Source: Haematococcus lacustris (taxonomy: Eukaryota; Chlorophyta; Chlorophyceae; Chlamydomonadales; Haematococcaceae). From it: DNA of 64,000 bases. The translations under genes and the position numbers were made by a program. The notes under the pieces are model-generated. The model searched no databases. It was not told where the DNA came from and saw only the letters and a list, made by a program, of their open reading frames with translations. The stretch is from assembly GCA_030144725.1 (NCBI GenBank), contig JASKMD010000016.1, positions 599,666 to 663,665 of the forward strand. The letters run 5' to 3'. Positions 22,167 through 32,500 of this stretch are shown here, one piece after another (position 1 is the stretch's first letter; each line of letters begins with the position of its first letter).

Positions 22167-24193
22167 CAAGTACCGTCCAAAGATGGGCTGATCCACTCAC
22201 AGTTAGACCGGAAACCACTACCTACTGGAGCCCCGACATCAATGACACGGCCTTTGGTGCACACCACAACTGCCTACTTGTACGTCACACTGGGCTATCC
22301 ACATGGAATGTACCAGCCGATGATGCGGTGGCCCTGAAATGCGTCAACCATGCTATACACTCAGCACACCAGGAGGAGGCCATGGCCACCATCATGTTGA
22401 TCCCTGGAAAAAAGGGCATCTCTTACCCCAAGCACATTGACACCTTGAGACGGTACCCAGAGTACTGCCAGCACCTGGCCAGCATACCCCTCAACAATAC
22501 CAACTGCTCCAAACTCGGCAAACACGCCACCCTCCTCGTCTACGTCATATGGAATGAGGCAGGGCAACTACTCACCACGAAAGGCAACCCACAAGGATGG
22601 ATGGCTAGCACAGCCACTGCCCTACACCCGGACAGGGAGACACACCCTCTCCTTCGCAGACCCCACAATCAAAAACAGCCAGCCACTCTCCCGAGTGGCC
22701 ACAAACAGCACCTCCGCCTCCCGCTCGACAGGACTCTACCCACGCTGGGGCACACACGCAGCCAACACCAACTCACACACCACTCCACCACGCTACCACG
22801 GATGGCCATCACCGAATGGACCACAGTAGCGTACACTGACGGTAGCTGCATTAAGACATCCGAGCCAGACCCGGCGCGCGTCGGGGCGGGGGTCTATATC
22901 CCGGAAAGCAACGCCCTACTTACCATTGCGATGAACGACCTAGAAAACAACACCATCAACAAGGCAGAACTCACAGCGATACACGCGGCACTCAAAGCGG
23001 GGGCCAGACGCATCGCCACCGATAGCCTATGCTCTCTCTATCAGATCCGCCGAGCCCTGGCTAACCCGATGTCCCTCATCAGTCATAGACACAACGACAT
23101 CCTGACGGAAATCGCCACCCTCATCATCGACAGCCCCGTCACGACCCAATTCTACAAGGTCCGGGCCCACTCGGGCATCATCGGCAACGAAGGCGCTGAT
23201 GCCCTTGCTAAACATGCAGCGCTACACCCGGAGAAGGCAAACACACTAGAGTACCACCCGACCACACCCAAGGAGAGGGGTATCTGGCTAAACAACGGGA
23301 CCGACGGCGAAAACCTCGCCCCACTGCCGGACTGCCGACACAGCGTACGAGCACACATGCACAGCAAGCACAAGCTAGGCCTCGCCAACCAAGACAGCAT
23401 TTACTACCAGATGACCCAAGATATCACCAAAGCCGCGGCAAAAGGAGCGGGCGAAAGAGTGATGACCGATGCGACCATCTCCATCCCCGCGCAAAGGACC
23501 GCCCTACTCTACCGTACCGGAGGACTATACAACCAAAAACTAGCTATGCGCTGGAAGCAGGCGACAGACGACCGCTGCCCCCTCTGTGGGGAGGCCGACA
23601 GTGCCACACACCTGCTCTCGGGCTGCAGCGAGACCCTGCCACTCGTGCAAGAAAGGCACAACGGAGCTGGCCGCCTCATCGCCAAAGCCATCAGCAAAGG
23701 AACCCTGGGCGGATGCATCCGGTTTGCGGACACCGGCAGCTGGGAGAAGGGCGCTAGAGAAAACCTTGACCTCCCTAACGACACACTACACACCACGCTA
23801 CGGGCACTCGGCATGAAACCAACAGCAACCAAAAACACTACCAGACCGGACATAATCATGGTGGCGCCACAAAGGAAGACGGGCAAACGCGGCAAAGCCA
23901 CTAAACGGATCACCATCATAGAAATTAAATACTGTGCGGACTCGAGGTGGATGGAGCAACTGGACAAGGCCCTGAACCAACACACAAAACTGGCACACAC
24001 CATGCGCAAGATAGGCCACATGGTCGAGATCAGACCAATCCTACTGGGTATAGGCGGTATTACCTATGAAACACACACACGTCAACACCTCATAGCCCTT
24101 GGGGTCACTCAAACCAACGCCACAAAACTACTAAACAAGCTCACGAGACATGCAGCAGAAGCAGCCCACACCATTGCCAAAAACAAGCTATAG
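22167..24193 (+). CDS. LINE ORF segment 3: RNase H and C-terminal finger
   Basis: The frame continues directly from segment 2 when the copia element and one CTTTC copy are removed (RSF then PSTVQRWADPLT). RNase H is clear: AYTDGSCIKTS (first Asp) near 22832, NKAELTAIHAAL (Glu), IATDSLCSLYQI (Asp) and VRAHSGIIGNEGADALAKHAA (His and last Asp). A Cys/His finger CPLCGEADSATHLLSGC is near 23577, like the zf-RVT found after many LINE polymerases. The tail contains a PD-(D/E)xK-like patch (PDIIMVAP, ITIIEIKYC) that could be structural. It ends at TAG 24191-24193. Confidence 0.9.
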
Positions 24194-24232
24194 ACTTAGA
24201 GCTACTAGAAAGGGGGGGGGGTAGGGGGTCGG

Positions 24233-25066
24233 TTACTTCTCGAGCTTGATGGTGGGAGCAGGCCGCGCCCCAGGCGGCTGCTCCTCCCTTAATGCACGCC
24301 GGTGAATACCGGCGTAGTCTTCTTCTTCTTCTTCTTCTTCTTGCGTCTCTGTGACAGCTGGCTGGTCATGCCAACCTGCAGCGGTCAGGGCTGGCAGGTG
24401 GTGGTGGGGCTGAGCGGCATGTTGCATGTCAGCCTGCGTGGCAGCATGTGAATCTTGCATCTCTGTGTCAGGCGGCTGGTCATGCCAACCTGCAGCGGTC
24501 AGGGCTGGCAGGTGGTGGTGGGGCTGAGCGGCATGTTGCATGTCAGCCTGCATGGCAGCTTGTGAATATTGCGTCTCTGTGTCAGCTGGCTGGTCATGCC
24601 AACCTGTGGCGGTCAGGGCTGGCAGGTGGTAGTAAGGCAGGTCGGCTTGTCTCTTGTCAGCCTCTGTTTGGCTGGCACCGTAGAAGGTGCACTATGTGGT
24701 TTGTTCCATCCTTGAGGTATCACAGCTGGTGGGCTGTGAGATATTACCGCAGCAAGGTTGCTGGGTATGCTTGTCTGTGCCGAAGGCTTTTCTGGAGCAG
24801 CAGTATCGCTGTGTACTGTCGGACCAGCACAGGAGCTGGGTTTGGAGGCGCAGAGGCCAGTTTTTTACGCAGCCCTTGGGCTGGATTTCGGAACTTCTGA
24901 CTGCGCGGTCACCTCTAGGGGTGCCATCCGGGTGGGTTGGCAGACGTATCGGAGGGCACCCACTGGCTTCCTCTCCGAACACGTCCCCAACCCACCCGAT
25001 GCAGATCAGGGTCAGCACAAGCAACAGAGCAGAGCGCCTACCAAGGCGTTCGACCTCCATCGCCAT
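24233..25066 (-). pseudogene. Putative secreted Cys-rich protein with 38-aa repeats, in-frame TAG
   Basis: The minus-strand frame starts at ATG 25066. A hydrophobic N-terminus (RRSALLLVLTLICIGWVG) looks like a signal peptide. A Cys-rich segment follows (KGCVKNWPLRLQ, LLCWSDSTQRYCCS, QQPCCGN). The frame reaches TAG at 24692-24694, then stays open in the same phase to TAA at 24233-24235. The second part holds three tandem repeats of 38 residues (114 bp; unit like LTAAGWHDQP...MQHAAQPHHHLPA), then a run of seven Glu, and ends TIKLEK. The phase continuity suggests one gene with a nonsense mutation, a readthrough stop, or an unseen intron. Family unknown; the Cys pattern is loosely like algal extracellular-matrix proteins. 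Confidence 0.4.
24358..24640 (-). repeat. 114-bp tandem repeat, about 2.5 copies
   Basis: Period 114 bp (units begin near 24360, 24474 and 24588). The period is a multiple of three and keeps a 38-residue coding repeat on the minus strand. Confidence 0.9.
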
Positions 25067-25178
25067 CGTTGACCTCCGACTCGGTTATGTCTCGGCTTCA
25101 AATAAGCAGCTGCTTCCAGCTGTATTGTCAGCGAGGCGTGTCTTAGCGTGAGCGGTCCAGAAAACTTCTTCGATTTTC

Positions 25179-27655
25179 TCGTATGGACAACACCACCACG
25201 CGGTGATGCGCTAAGGCCGCAAACGTGGTAGCCACCTGCTCCATACAGGGCTGTGAAGACGACAAGACGAAAAGACGAGACCGTAGACGAACAGACGAAA
25301 GACGGATGTCTTTTCGTCTGCAGACGGCAACCGAACCGTCTGCTCCTTTTTTCGGCTGCATGCGACCAACATTTGTCACTTGCTAAGCTCCCTCTATTCT
25401 TCCTAGTTATATCTTTGTAAACTTGCAGCTGCTTTCACGATACTACGAAGGCTATTCTCCACTTCACATATGATGCCTGAGGTCAGATCTGGCCTGATAT
25501 TGACAAGCCAGAGCTCGAGCCAATCTTGCAGCCCACGAGCTCCATGGCGGTCTCTAAACAATAGCACGTGTCCGGTACCGTCTCCACCTGAGATTGGTGA
25601 CAACAACAATCCATGGTCATGTGTGTAAGTCTCCATGCAGAGCTGCCATTAAACAATATGCAACAAACAAATGCTTCAAGGATGGTGCACAAGACAAGAC
25701 ACAAGTTATACAACGTTATACAACAAGGTTCAAGACACAAGTTATACAACGTGCACTTACCTGGGTGCTTCCAAGGGCATTATGCTTCCACGGGCATGTG
25801 TTGCATCCACTGTGCAAACTGCTGCTACTCAGCTTCTGGCTGTGGCTTAGGTCTGCGTTCCAGGACCCTCTTGTTGAAGTAGATGAACCCCAGGAGCCAC
25901 ATGCGGCCCAACAGCAAGCTTAGCCGCTTGTCGCAGCGCCGCTGCCTGCAGTAAACCAGCTGCGCCGCTGCCTGCAGTAGGGGGGCAAAGGCCCCCCTCT
26001 CAGCCCACCATTTCAAGGGGTGGGCGGTGAGGTGTGCAGAAAATGTGTGGGCAGTGAGGGGTGCAGAGCAAAATGGACAGGCAACAGCTGCGTGCGGGAA
26101 AGCAGCTCTGACGGGGGTGCACCCCAGCCTCGCCGCAGCTGCTCCAACGCAATAGCCACTGGCTGATCTGCTTGGCTGCCATCAACAGTGACCAGCCGGG
26201 ACAGGACCTGCTCTGCTTGGCTGAACTGAACAAGGAGTGAACATCTTGTAGCGTGGGTCCAAGATGGCTGCCAAGTACAACACCTGGCTGTCACCATACC
26301 GCCAATACGAGAGGGATAGCTTCTGCTAGCAGCTCCCTGCTGCCAGCCAGCCAAAACAGGGCAATTGCCACTGGGGTGCCTGCGAGGTGGGGCTGCACGG
26401 AGAAGAGGGCGGGGTCTGCAAACTGGGAGGGGGTGGTTGGCTGCTTGGCAGCCACCGAACACGCGTGCAGTGAAGGTAACTGCCCAAGTACAACCTCAGC
26501 CTTTGCTATTTCCACTGCAGCAGTACTCGGTCGCCGTTAATTGAGCCGGGCACTGCTTGTCGTCGATGATGGGGCCGAAGTGACCGTGGAAGAACCCAAA
26601 ATTTGTTGCACTTGTGCAGCAGTGGGCATCGAAGGCTGCTGCATCGTCGACTGCATCCGCCTACGCGCTTTTGATGAGCCTGGCGAATCCATTGCTTGCA
26701 CAACGCTCAGAGCCACGGGCCGCAAGCGGTCACAGGGGCGGGCACCAGTCACACATCGACAGACGAAAGACAGAAAGACAGATTGACAGACGAAAGACGG
26801 GTGGTTGAGACGAAAAGACGACGTAGACGAAAGACGTCGTCTTTTCGTCTGCAGACGACGTCTTGTCACAGCCCTGGCTCCATACCCCTCTTGCATGTAT
26901 GCATCACGGTCATGCTTAACAAGTGCAGGCCTGGCAGTGATCCACATCCAATGTATCATAGCTAGCTAGACCACGGATGGTACCTATAGTGGAGGCTCAC
27001 CAGATCCAGCCACATCCTAGGGTGTGGTGCGCCACATGCCCCTTGTATGGACAACACCACCACGCGGTGATGCGCTAATGCTGCAAACGATGCAGCCACC
27101 TGCTACATACCCCCCTTGCATGTATGCATCACGGTCATGCTTAACAAGTGCAGGCCTGGCAGTGATCCACATCCAATGTATCATAGCTAGCTAGACCACG
27201 GATGGTACCTATAGTGGAGGCTCACCAGATCCAGCCACATCCTAGGGTGTGGTGCGCCACATGCCCCTTGTATGGACAACACCACCACGCGGTGATGCGC
27301 TAATGCTGCAAACGATGCAGCCACCTGCTACATACCCCCCTTGCATGTATGCATCACGGTCATGCTTAGCAAGTGCAGGCCTGGCAGTAATCCACATCCA
27401 ATGTATCATAGCTAGCTAGACCACGGATGGTACCTATAGTGGAGGCTCACCAGATCCAGCCACATCCTAGGGTGTGGTGCGCCACATGCCCCTTGTATGG
27501 ACAACACCACCACGCGGTGATGCGCTAATGCTGCAAACGATGCAGCCACCTGCTACATACCCCCCTTGCATGTATGCATCACGGTCATGCTTAGCAAGTG
27601 CAGGCCTGGCAGTGATCCACACCAAATCCAACCATATGCCACCACGCGGTATTAC
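25179..27655. repeat. 225-bp satellite array, split by a hAT element
   Basis: TTGCATGTATGCATCACGG recurs at 26891, 27116, 27341 and 27566, exactly 225 bp apart. Units are nearly identical. The leftmost unit begins near 25179 (TATGGACAACACCACCACG), is cut at 25245 by the hAT element, and resumes at 26885. It is more diverged than the others. The last unit is partial. Confidence 0.93.
25246..26876 (-). mobile_element. hAT transposon, 1,631 bp, degenerate
   Basis: Terminal inverted repeats CAGGGCTGTGA at the left and the complement TCACAGCCCTG at the right are typical of hAT. The flanks carry a perfect 8-bp duplication GCTCCATA (25238-25245 and 26877-26884). Both subterminal regions are packed with AAGACG/CGTCTT motifs (25260-25330 and 26755-26865), probable transposase-binding repeats. 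Minus-strand transposase fragments remain: LAAILDPRYKM near 26280-26240 and LLGFIYFNKRVLERR near 25910-25860, both hAT C-terminal signatures. No complete ORF survives, so it looks non-autonomous. Confidence 0.92.
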
Positions 27656-27890
27656 AACGCTGCGACTGGCACGGTCAAGGACTCTAGGTCTATTGTAGAC
27701 TTTGATATTTGAGTTGCAAGTGCCCATCACCGGGGGATTCGTCTTACACAACCAATGTGGTGTCCATATGCGGCTACACAAGCAATGGCATGGTTGAACA
27801 ACCGCAAATCGCATGCCTTTATTTACATGGAGCTACCAAGACCACCGCAGACCATGCCAGATCTATGCCTTGAAATGAGCTTGCATGCAA
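27656..27890. other. Unassigned spacer
   Basis: Sequence between the satellite and the low-complexity block. No ORF or motif was recognised. Confidence 0.4.
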
Positions 27891-27930
27891 CCAGACACAC
27901 TCCGCACATGTTGCTGTCCTTGCACTGCTG

Positions 27931-28275
27931 ATCATGCATCACAGCCTGTTGCTGCTGCGGCTGCTCATGCATTGCAGCACATGCACTGCAGCCCGCTGCT
28001 GCTGCTCATGCACTGCAACACACCTGCAACCTGCACTGCTACACACCTACAGCCTGCTGCTGCTGCTGCCCATGCACTGCTGCTCATGCACTACAGCCTG
28101 CTGCTGTTGCTGCTCATGGACTGCAGCACATGCACTGCAGCCCGTTGCTGCTGCTTATGCACTGCAACACACATGCAACCTGCACTGCTACACATCTACA
28201 GCCTGCTGCTGCTGCTCATGCACTGCAGCACACCTGCAGCCTGCTGCTACCCGCAGACTGCACTGCCACACACCT
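27931..28275. repeat. Degenerate CTGCTGCTCATGCACTGCAGCA repeats
   Basis: Imperfect reiterations of CTGCTG, CATGCACTGCAGC and ACACCTACAGC. All three forward frames give Leu/His/Cys-rich translations, as expected of repeat DNA rather than a gene. Confidence 0.8.
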
Positions 28276-28277
28276 AC

Positions 28278-29298
28278 AGGCAGGGCAGGGCAGGGCAGGG
28301 CAGGGCAGGGCAGGGCAGGGCAGGGCAGGGCAGGGCAGGGCAGGGCAGGGCAGGGCAGGGCAGGGCAGGGCAGGGCAGGGCAGGGCAGGGCAGGGCAGGG
28401 CAGGGCAGGGCAGGGCAGGGCAGGGCAGGGCAGGGCAGGGCAGGGCAGGGCAGGGCAGGGCAGGGCAGGGCAGGGCAGGGCAGGGCAGGGCAGGGCAGGG
28501 CAGGGCAGGGCAGGGCAGGGCAGGGCAGGGCAGGGCAGGGCAGGGCAGGGCAGGGCAGGGCAGGGCAGGGCAGGGCAGGGCAGGGCAGGGCAGGGCAGGG
28601 CAGGGCAGGGCAGGGCAGGGCAGGGCAGGGCAGGGCAGGGCAGGGCAGGGCAGGGCAGGGCAGGGCAGGGCAGGGCAGGGCAGGGCAGGGCAGGGCAGGG
28701 CAGGGCAGGGCAGGGCAGGGCAGGGCAGGGCAGGGCAGGGCAGGGCAGGGCAGGGCAGGGCAGGGCAGGGCAGGGCAGGGCAGGGCAGGGCAGGGCAGGG
28801 CAGGGCAGGGCAGGGCAGGGCAGGGCAGGGCAGGGCAGGGCAGGGCAGGGCAGGGCAGGGCAGGGCAGGGCAGGGCAGGGCAGGGCAGGCAGGGCAGGGC
28901 AGGGCAGGGCAGGGCAGGGCAGGGCAGGGCAGGGCAGGGCAGGGCAGGGCAGGGCAGGGCAGGGCAGGGCAGGGCAGGGCAGGGCAGGGCAGGGCAGGGC
29001 AGGGCAGGGCAGGGCAGGGCAGGGCAGGGCAGGGCAGGGCAGGGCAGGGCAGGGCAGGGCAGGGCAGGGCAGGGCAGGGCAGGGCAGGGCAGGGCAGGGC
29101 AGGGCAGGGCAGGGCAGGGCAGGGCAGGGCAGGGCAGGGCAGGGCAGGGCAGGGCAGGGCAGGGCAGGGCAGGGCAGGGCAGGGCAGGGCAGGGCAGGGC
29201 AGGGCAGGGCAGGGCAGGGCAGGGCAGGGCAGGGCAGGGCAGGGCAGGGCAGGGCAGGGCAGGGCAGGGCAGGGCAGGGCAGGGCAGGGCAGGGCAGG
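28278..29298. repeat. CAGGG pentamer array, about 1.02 kb
   Basis: About 204 copies of GGCAG/CAGGG with one phase break at about 28889 (one unit shortened to GGCA), and otherwise perfect. The G-rich strand is plus. Long Pro/Ala/Leu/Cys or Gly/Gln/Arg ORFs here are repeat artefacts. Confidence 0.97.
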
Positions 29299-29600
29299 GA
29301 GGGGTAACGCAAGGCTGGGAGGGGGTGGGGCAGGGCTGGGATGGGGTGGGGCAGGGCTGGGAGGGGGTGGGGCAGGGCTGGGAGGGGGTGGGGTAGGGCT
29401 GGGAGGGGGTGGGGCAGGGTTGGGCAGGGAGGGGGTGGGGCAGGGCTGGGAGGGGGTGGGGCAGGGCTGGGAAGGGGGGGGGCAGGGCTGGGCAGGGAGG
29501 GGAGGGGCAACGCAAGGCTGGGAGGGGATGGGGCAGGGCTGGGCAGGGAGGGGAGGGTCAAAGCAAGGCTGGGAGGGGGTGGGGCAGGGCTGGGATGCGG
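29299..29600. repeat. Minisatellite of GGGGTGGGGCAGGGCTGGGA type
   Basis: Variable units of about 20-25 bp (GGGCTGGGAGGGGGTGGGGCA) continue from the pentamer array, so it is probably a diverged extension of the same G-rich repeat. Confidence 0.85.
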
Positions 29601-29635
29601 CGGTCCTTGAGCTCCGGCTGGTCGTGGGTTCCACG

Positions 29636-29979
29636 CACTCCTACAATTTAGTCCCTGCGTTTATCCCTGCGTTCTACCGACCTTGTCCGATCGGGCTGAA
29701 ATTTTGATAGATGGTAGTTTGAAGAAAATAAAACATATGTTTCAGAAATAAGATTTTGAAAAAACCAAAGGCGGCTGCGCTGTGGCCCTGGGGCGTAGGT
29801 GCAGGGATAAGTGCAGGGATAGGTTGCGGGCCACAGCGCAACAGCTTTGGATTTTTTCAAATATTTTTCTTGAAAAATATGTTTTATTTTCTGAAAACTT
29901 CCATCTATCAAAATTACAGCCCGATCGGACAAGGTCGGTAGAACGCAGGGACAAACGCAGGGACTAAATTGTAGGAGTG
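29636..29979. mobile_element. AT-rich foldback MITE, 344 bp
   Basis: Two arms of about 150 bp are inverted copies. The left begins CACTCCTACAATTTAGTCCC and the right ends with its complement. Differences are a few substitutions and short indels near the inner ends. The loop (about 29790-29835) contains a tandem GTGCAGGGATA. AT content is well above the flanks. A transcript would fold into a long hairpin. No clear target duplication was found. Confidence 0.85.
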
Positions 29980-30840
29980 GCGTTGAGATGCACGCAGGGG
30001 AGCAGGCTGACCAGGGCGGCTTCGCCTTCACATAGGCTGGGCTGGCTGCAGGGCTGCACCGCTCGTGCTTAACTGCACGGTGTGGCCTGCGCCCCGCTCT
30101 CGGCGTGAGTTACCTAGCTGCATTGCGTTGTGGAGTAGCGTTCAGCGTTGGGCTGGGGGCGGGCGCAGAGGAGCCAGCGCTGTGGCTGGCCCGCAACGTG
30201 CTGGGAGAGGCTTGCTGCGGCTGGGTGCGGCTGCGACTACAGGAGACGGCCATGTTCAACGCGGGGTTCAACGCAGTGAGCGGTCACACCTTTGCCATCT
30301 GCCCGTTTGAGGCGCATTGGTGCGGGTGCCGCACATCCCACACTAAGGCGACGAGGTGGGTGCGGCAGAACGCCTGGGGAAGGGGTCGGGCAATGCTCCC
30401 TCCCACTGTGTGGGTAAATCGCAACCCCGCGGAGAATTTTAACGGTGTGATCTATCTGCTAGCAGCGTAAGCTGTGAGGACAACTGGTTCGATTCCAGGG
30501 CGCCCCGTTCTAAGCCCTAACCTTCTCACGGTGGTGCCTTGTGGCCGACTGTTTCAGTACCCGCGGCTCGAGTGCCCTCGCGGCCGGCTCAGTGTTACAT
30601 ATGGTTCAAACGGTCTAACGTCGCCTTTATAAGGCTGCACGTTACAAGTGGTTTCCGACCGATAAGCCAATTACTGTAAACACAGCGCCTCGACCATGTA
30701 AAAGATGGTTCGAAGTGTTTGCGTGTCTTACACAGTCACTGCAGAGGATTAGGCTCGCGCTAAGCGCTCTTGAACAAAGCCTCGGTATACACAAAACATC
30801 GAGCTTGCCGAAATGGGGCCGAGAATAAGGCATATCTGGA
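29980..30840. other. Region with no recognised gene
   Basis: A 121-codon plus-strand frame at 30105-30470 was seen without recognisable domains. A tRNA T-arm-like string GGTTCGATTCC occurs at 30487, but no matching acceptor or D-arm was found. The rest is unassigned. Confidence 0.35.
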
Positions 30841-31281
30841 GTCTCTCTATGAGCGGGCCCGTGCATTGTAGGATATGTTGACCTTGCAGGCGAGCGTGAC
30901 AGTGACGGAAAAGCTGGCGAGCGGGACGTGCCTAGTGAGTAGCTCCGGCCGGCCTCTTGGCCCCAGTCTAAGCAGCACACCTTTGTGGTGGATATGCTTG
31001 CCTAGCAGTAGGAGGTCATGGGGCAATGCAGCGGCAGGGCCAGGGTCAGGGGTCAGGGGTAAAGCTTCAGTGTCAAGGTTAGGGCGAGGGTGAGGGGGCA
31101 TCACTTTCAGGGGCTGAGGTGGTGGATGTCCACAGGCCAGGAGCTGCACAGCGGCAGCTGTGAAGCAGAAGGGATGTCAACGGCCCTAGGACAGTGGCTG
31201 GGCAGGGAGCAGGTCAGGGGCAAGGGCAAGGGCAAGGGCAAGGGCAGGTGTGCTGATACTGCGGGCAGGCTCTGATGCCCT

Positions 31282-31445
31282 CCTCTGCTGCGGTGCTTGC
31301 GGGAGCAGGTGGACGAGGAGGGGGATCCGCTGCCCGCCCGCCGCTTCCCTGACCTGCCCGGCCTGCTGCCCACACAAGCAGTGCTCAGCGACCTGTGGCG
31401 GTGGGTCAGCCTGTGGCAGCTGCAGCCACGGGTCAGCAGCCAGCA
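31282..31445 (+). other. Unassigned exon-like block
   Basis: A short open stretch containing LPARRFPDLPGLLPTQAVL and DLWRWVSLWQLQ looks protein-like. It is followed directly by the poly-T end of a retroelement. It could be an exon remnant or part of an older element. Confidence 0.25.
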
Positions 31446-31454
31446 GCCTCGCAC

Positions 31455-32500
31455 TTTTTTTTTTTTTCTGAGGAGAGTTACAGAGGAAGATAAGGAACCA
31501 AAACAGCACTAGGTGAGAGGTCAGGAGAGAAAACCGTCAAAGGAGAGCAAAGCAGGCAAACCAAGCGACAAGACCACACAAGACAGGATTCGAAGCCTTG
31601 AAGGCCCCCAGAAGACACAAGCCCTCCTACTACACGCTAACGAGGAAACGACTCACCCTCCCGACCCAGCCCCAAAAGAACCCCCACCCTCGAGAGCCCC
31701 CCCGCCTGCGAGAGCTCCCCCTAGCTACCCAGGGGACAAAAAGACAGCGCCCCTCTTCCCCCTCCCTCCCAACCCCAGCCTTACCACCCCCCCGCTTAAA
31801 ACTACCCAGCCTAAACACCGGACAAGCACTACTCCCACTCCCATACCCTGGCCTCCCGTACAGGCAACAACCCCCTAGCCGGGCTCCGCTGCGGCACCTA
31901 GGATGGGGGGGGCGGGCACAGGCCACTGCAAGGACAGACGCACAACCAGCTCCCCCTGCTGCCGCTGAAACCACCCTCCCGACGCTGCAGGCCACAGGCT
32001 CGCGAACTTCCTCTCATCCAGCCGCGGGTCTCTCCCCTTGAACCACGTGGACGGGACGGCGCCGCCCAGCCCCACCCGAATGTCCCTACCCACCCGGTAC
32101 CAGTCCCGCTGCACCGCCGATGACAGGGTGAAGATGACTCCCTGCGCCACCCGATGGGTGAGCGACTGCGTTTGTAGCGCAGCGGCTGGGCCCAAACACC
32201 GGATGCGCCACACCGACCCCAAGTAGGCAACGCGAAGGCGCAGCCACAGGTGGGCATCGGGGGGGTGAAAGGGGCCATCCTCGCTGTGCGTAGGGCGCCC
32301 GCTGAGGAGCAGGAGGGCGTCGCTTGAGGGAGGGCGGGTGCCCGTGAGGCGTTCGTACACGTCCAGCACCCACTCCCAAGCGGGTCGCGATACGAGTCCC
32401 TTTTTGCTGTCGTTCTGGTCGCGACACGGCAATGCACCCAGCGACACTATGCCGGCAGAAGTAGCCAGTGAGAAGCAGTCCCAGGGTAGCAAAACGGGTA
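31455..32500 (-). mobile_element. 5'-truncated non-LTR retroelement, minus strand
   Basis: Thirteen T at 31455-31467 read as a 3' poly-A tail on the minus strand. Upstream on that strand is an open frame of about 205 codons (32492-31875), containing VYERLTGTRPPSSDALLLL, AHLWLRLRVAYLGSVWRIR and RDWYRVGRDIRVGLG. This resembles the region after reverse transcriptase in chlorophyte LINEs. No polymerase motifs remain, consistent with 5' truncation. No clear target duplication was found. Confidence 0.55.

Larger units (their letters stand above)
11648..24193 (+). mobile_element. LINE-type retrotransposon (APE-RT-PHD-RNase H), split by two insertions
   Basis: A single long LINE reading frame can be followed through three segments: 11648-12751, 13977-17288 and 22167-24193. 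The DNA between them is younger mobile elements. Domain order is the end of an APE-type endonuclease (YLSDHRPLTATL near 11730), reverse transcriptase, a PHD-like zinc finger, RNase H and a C-terminal CCHC-like finger. The 5' end is in the gap. No poly-A or clear 3' terminus is visible after the stop; a G-rich tract follows at 24211. Codon use is A/C-rich, unlike the host genes. Confidence 0.9.

Noticed and set aside
25179..27655. CRISPR array from the regularly spaced 225-bp repeats
   Set aside because: The repeats are contiguous satellite units with no unique spacers, in a eukaryotic genome.
28130..29707. Long ORFs in all frames of the CAGGG array (Gly/Gln/Arg or Pro/Ala/Leu/Cys)
   Set aside because: A stop-free pentamer array is open in every frame; there is no non-repeat coding evidence.
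30430..30510. Possible tRNA gene (GGTTCGATTCC T-arm)
   Set aside because: No complementary acceptor stem, no A box and no plausible anticodon arm at the right distance.
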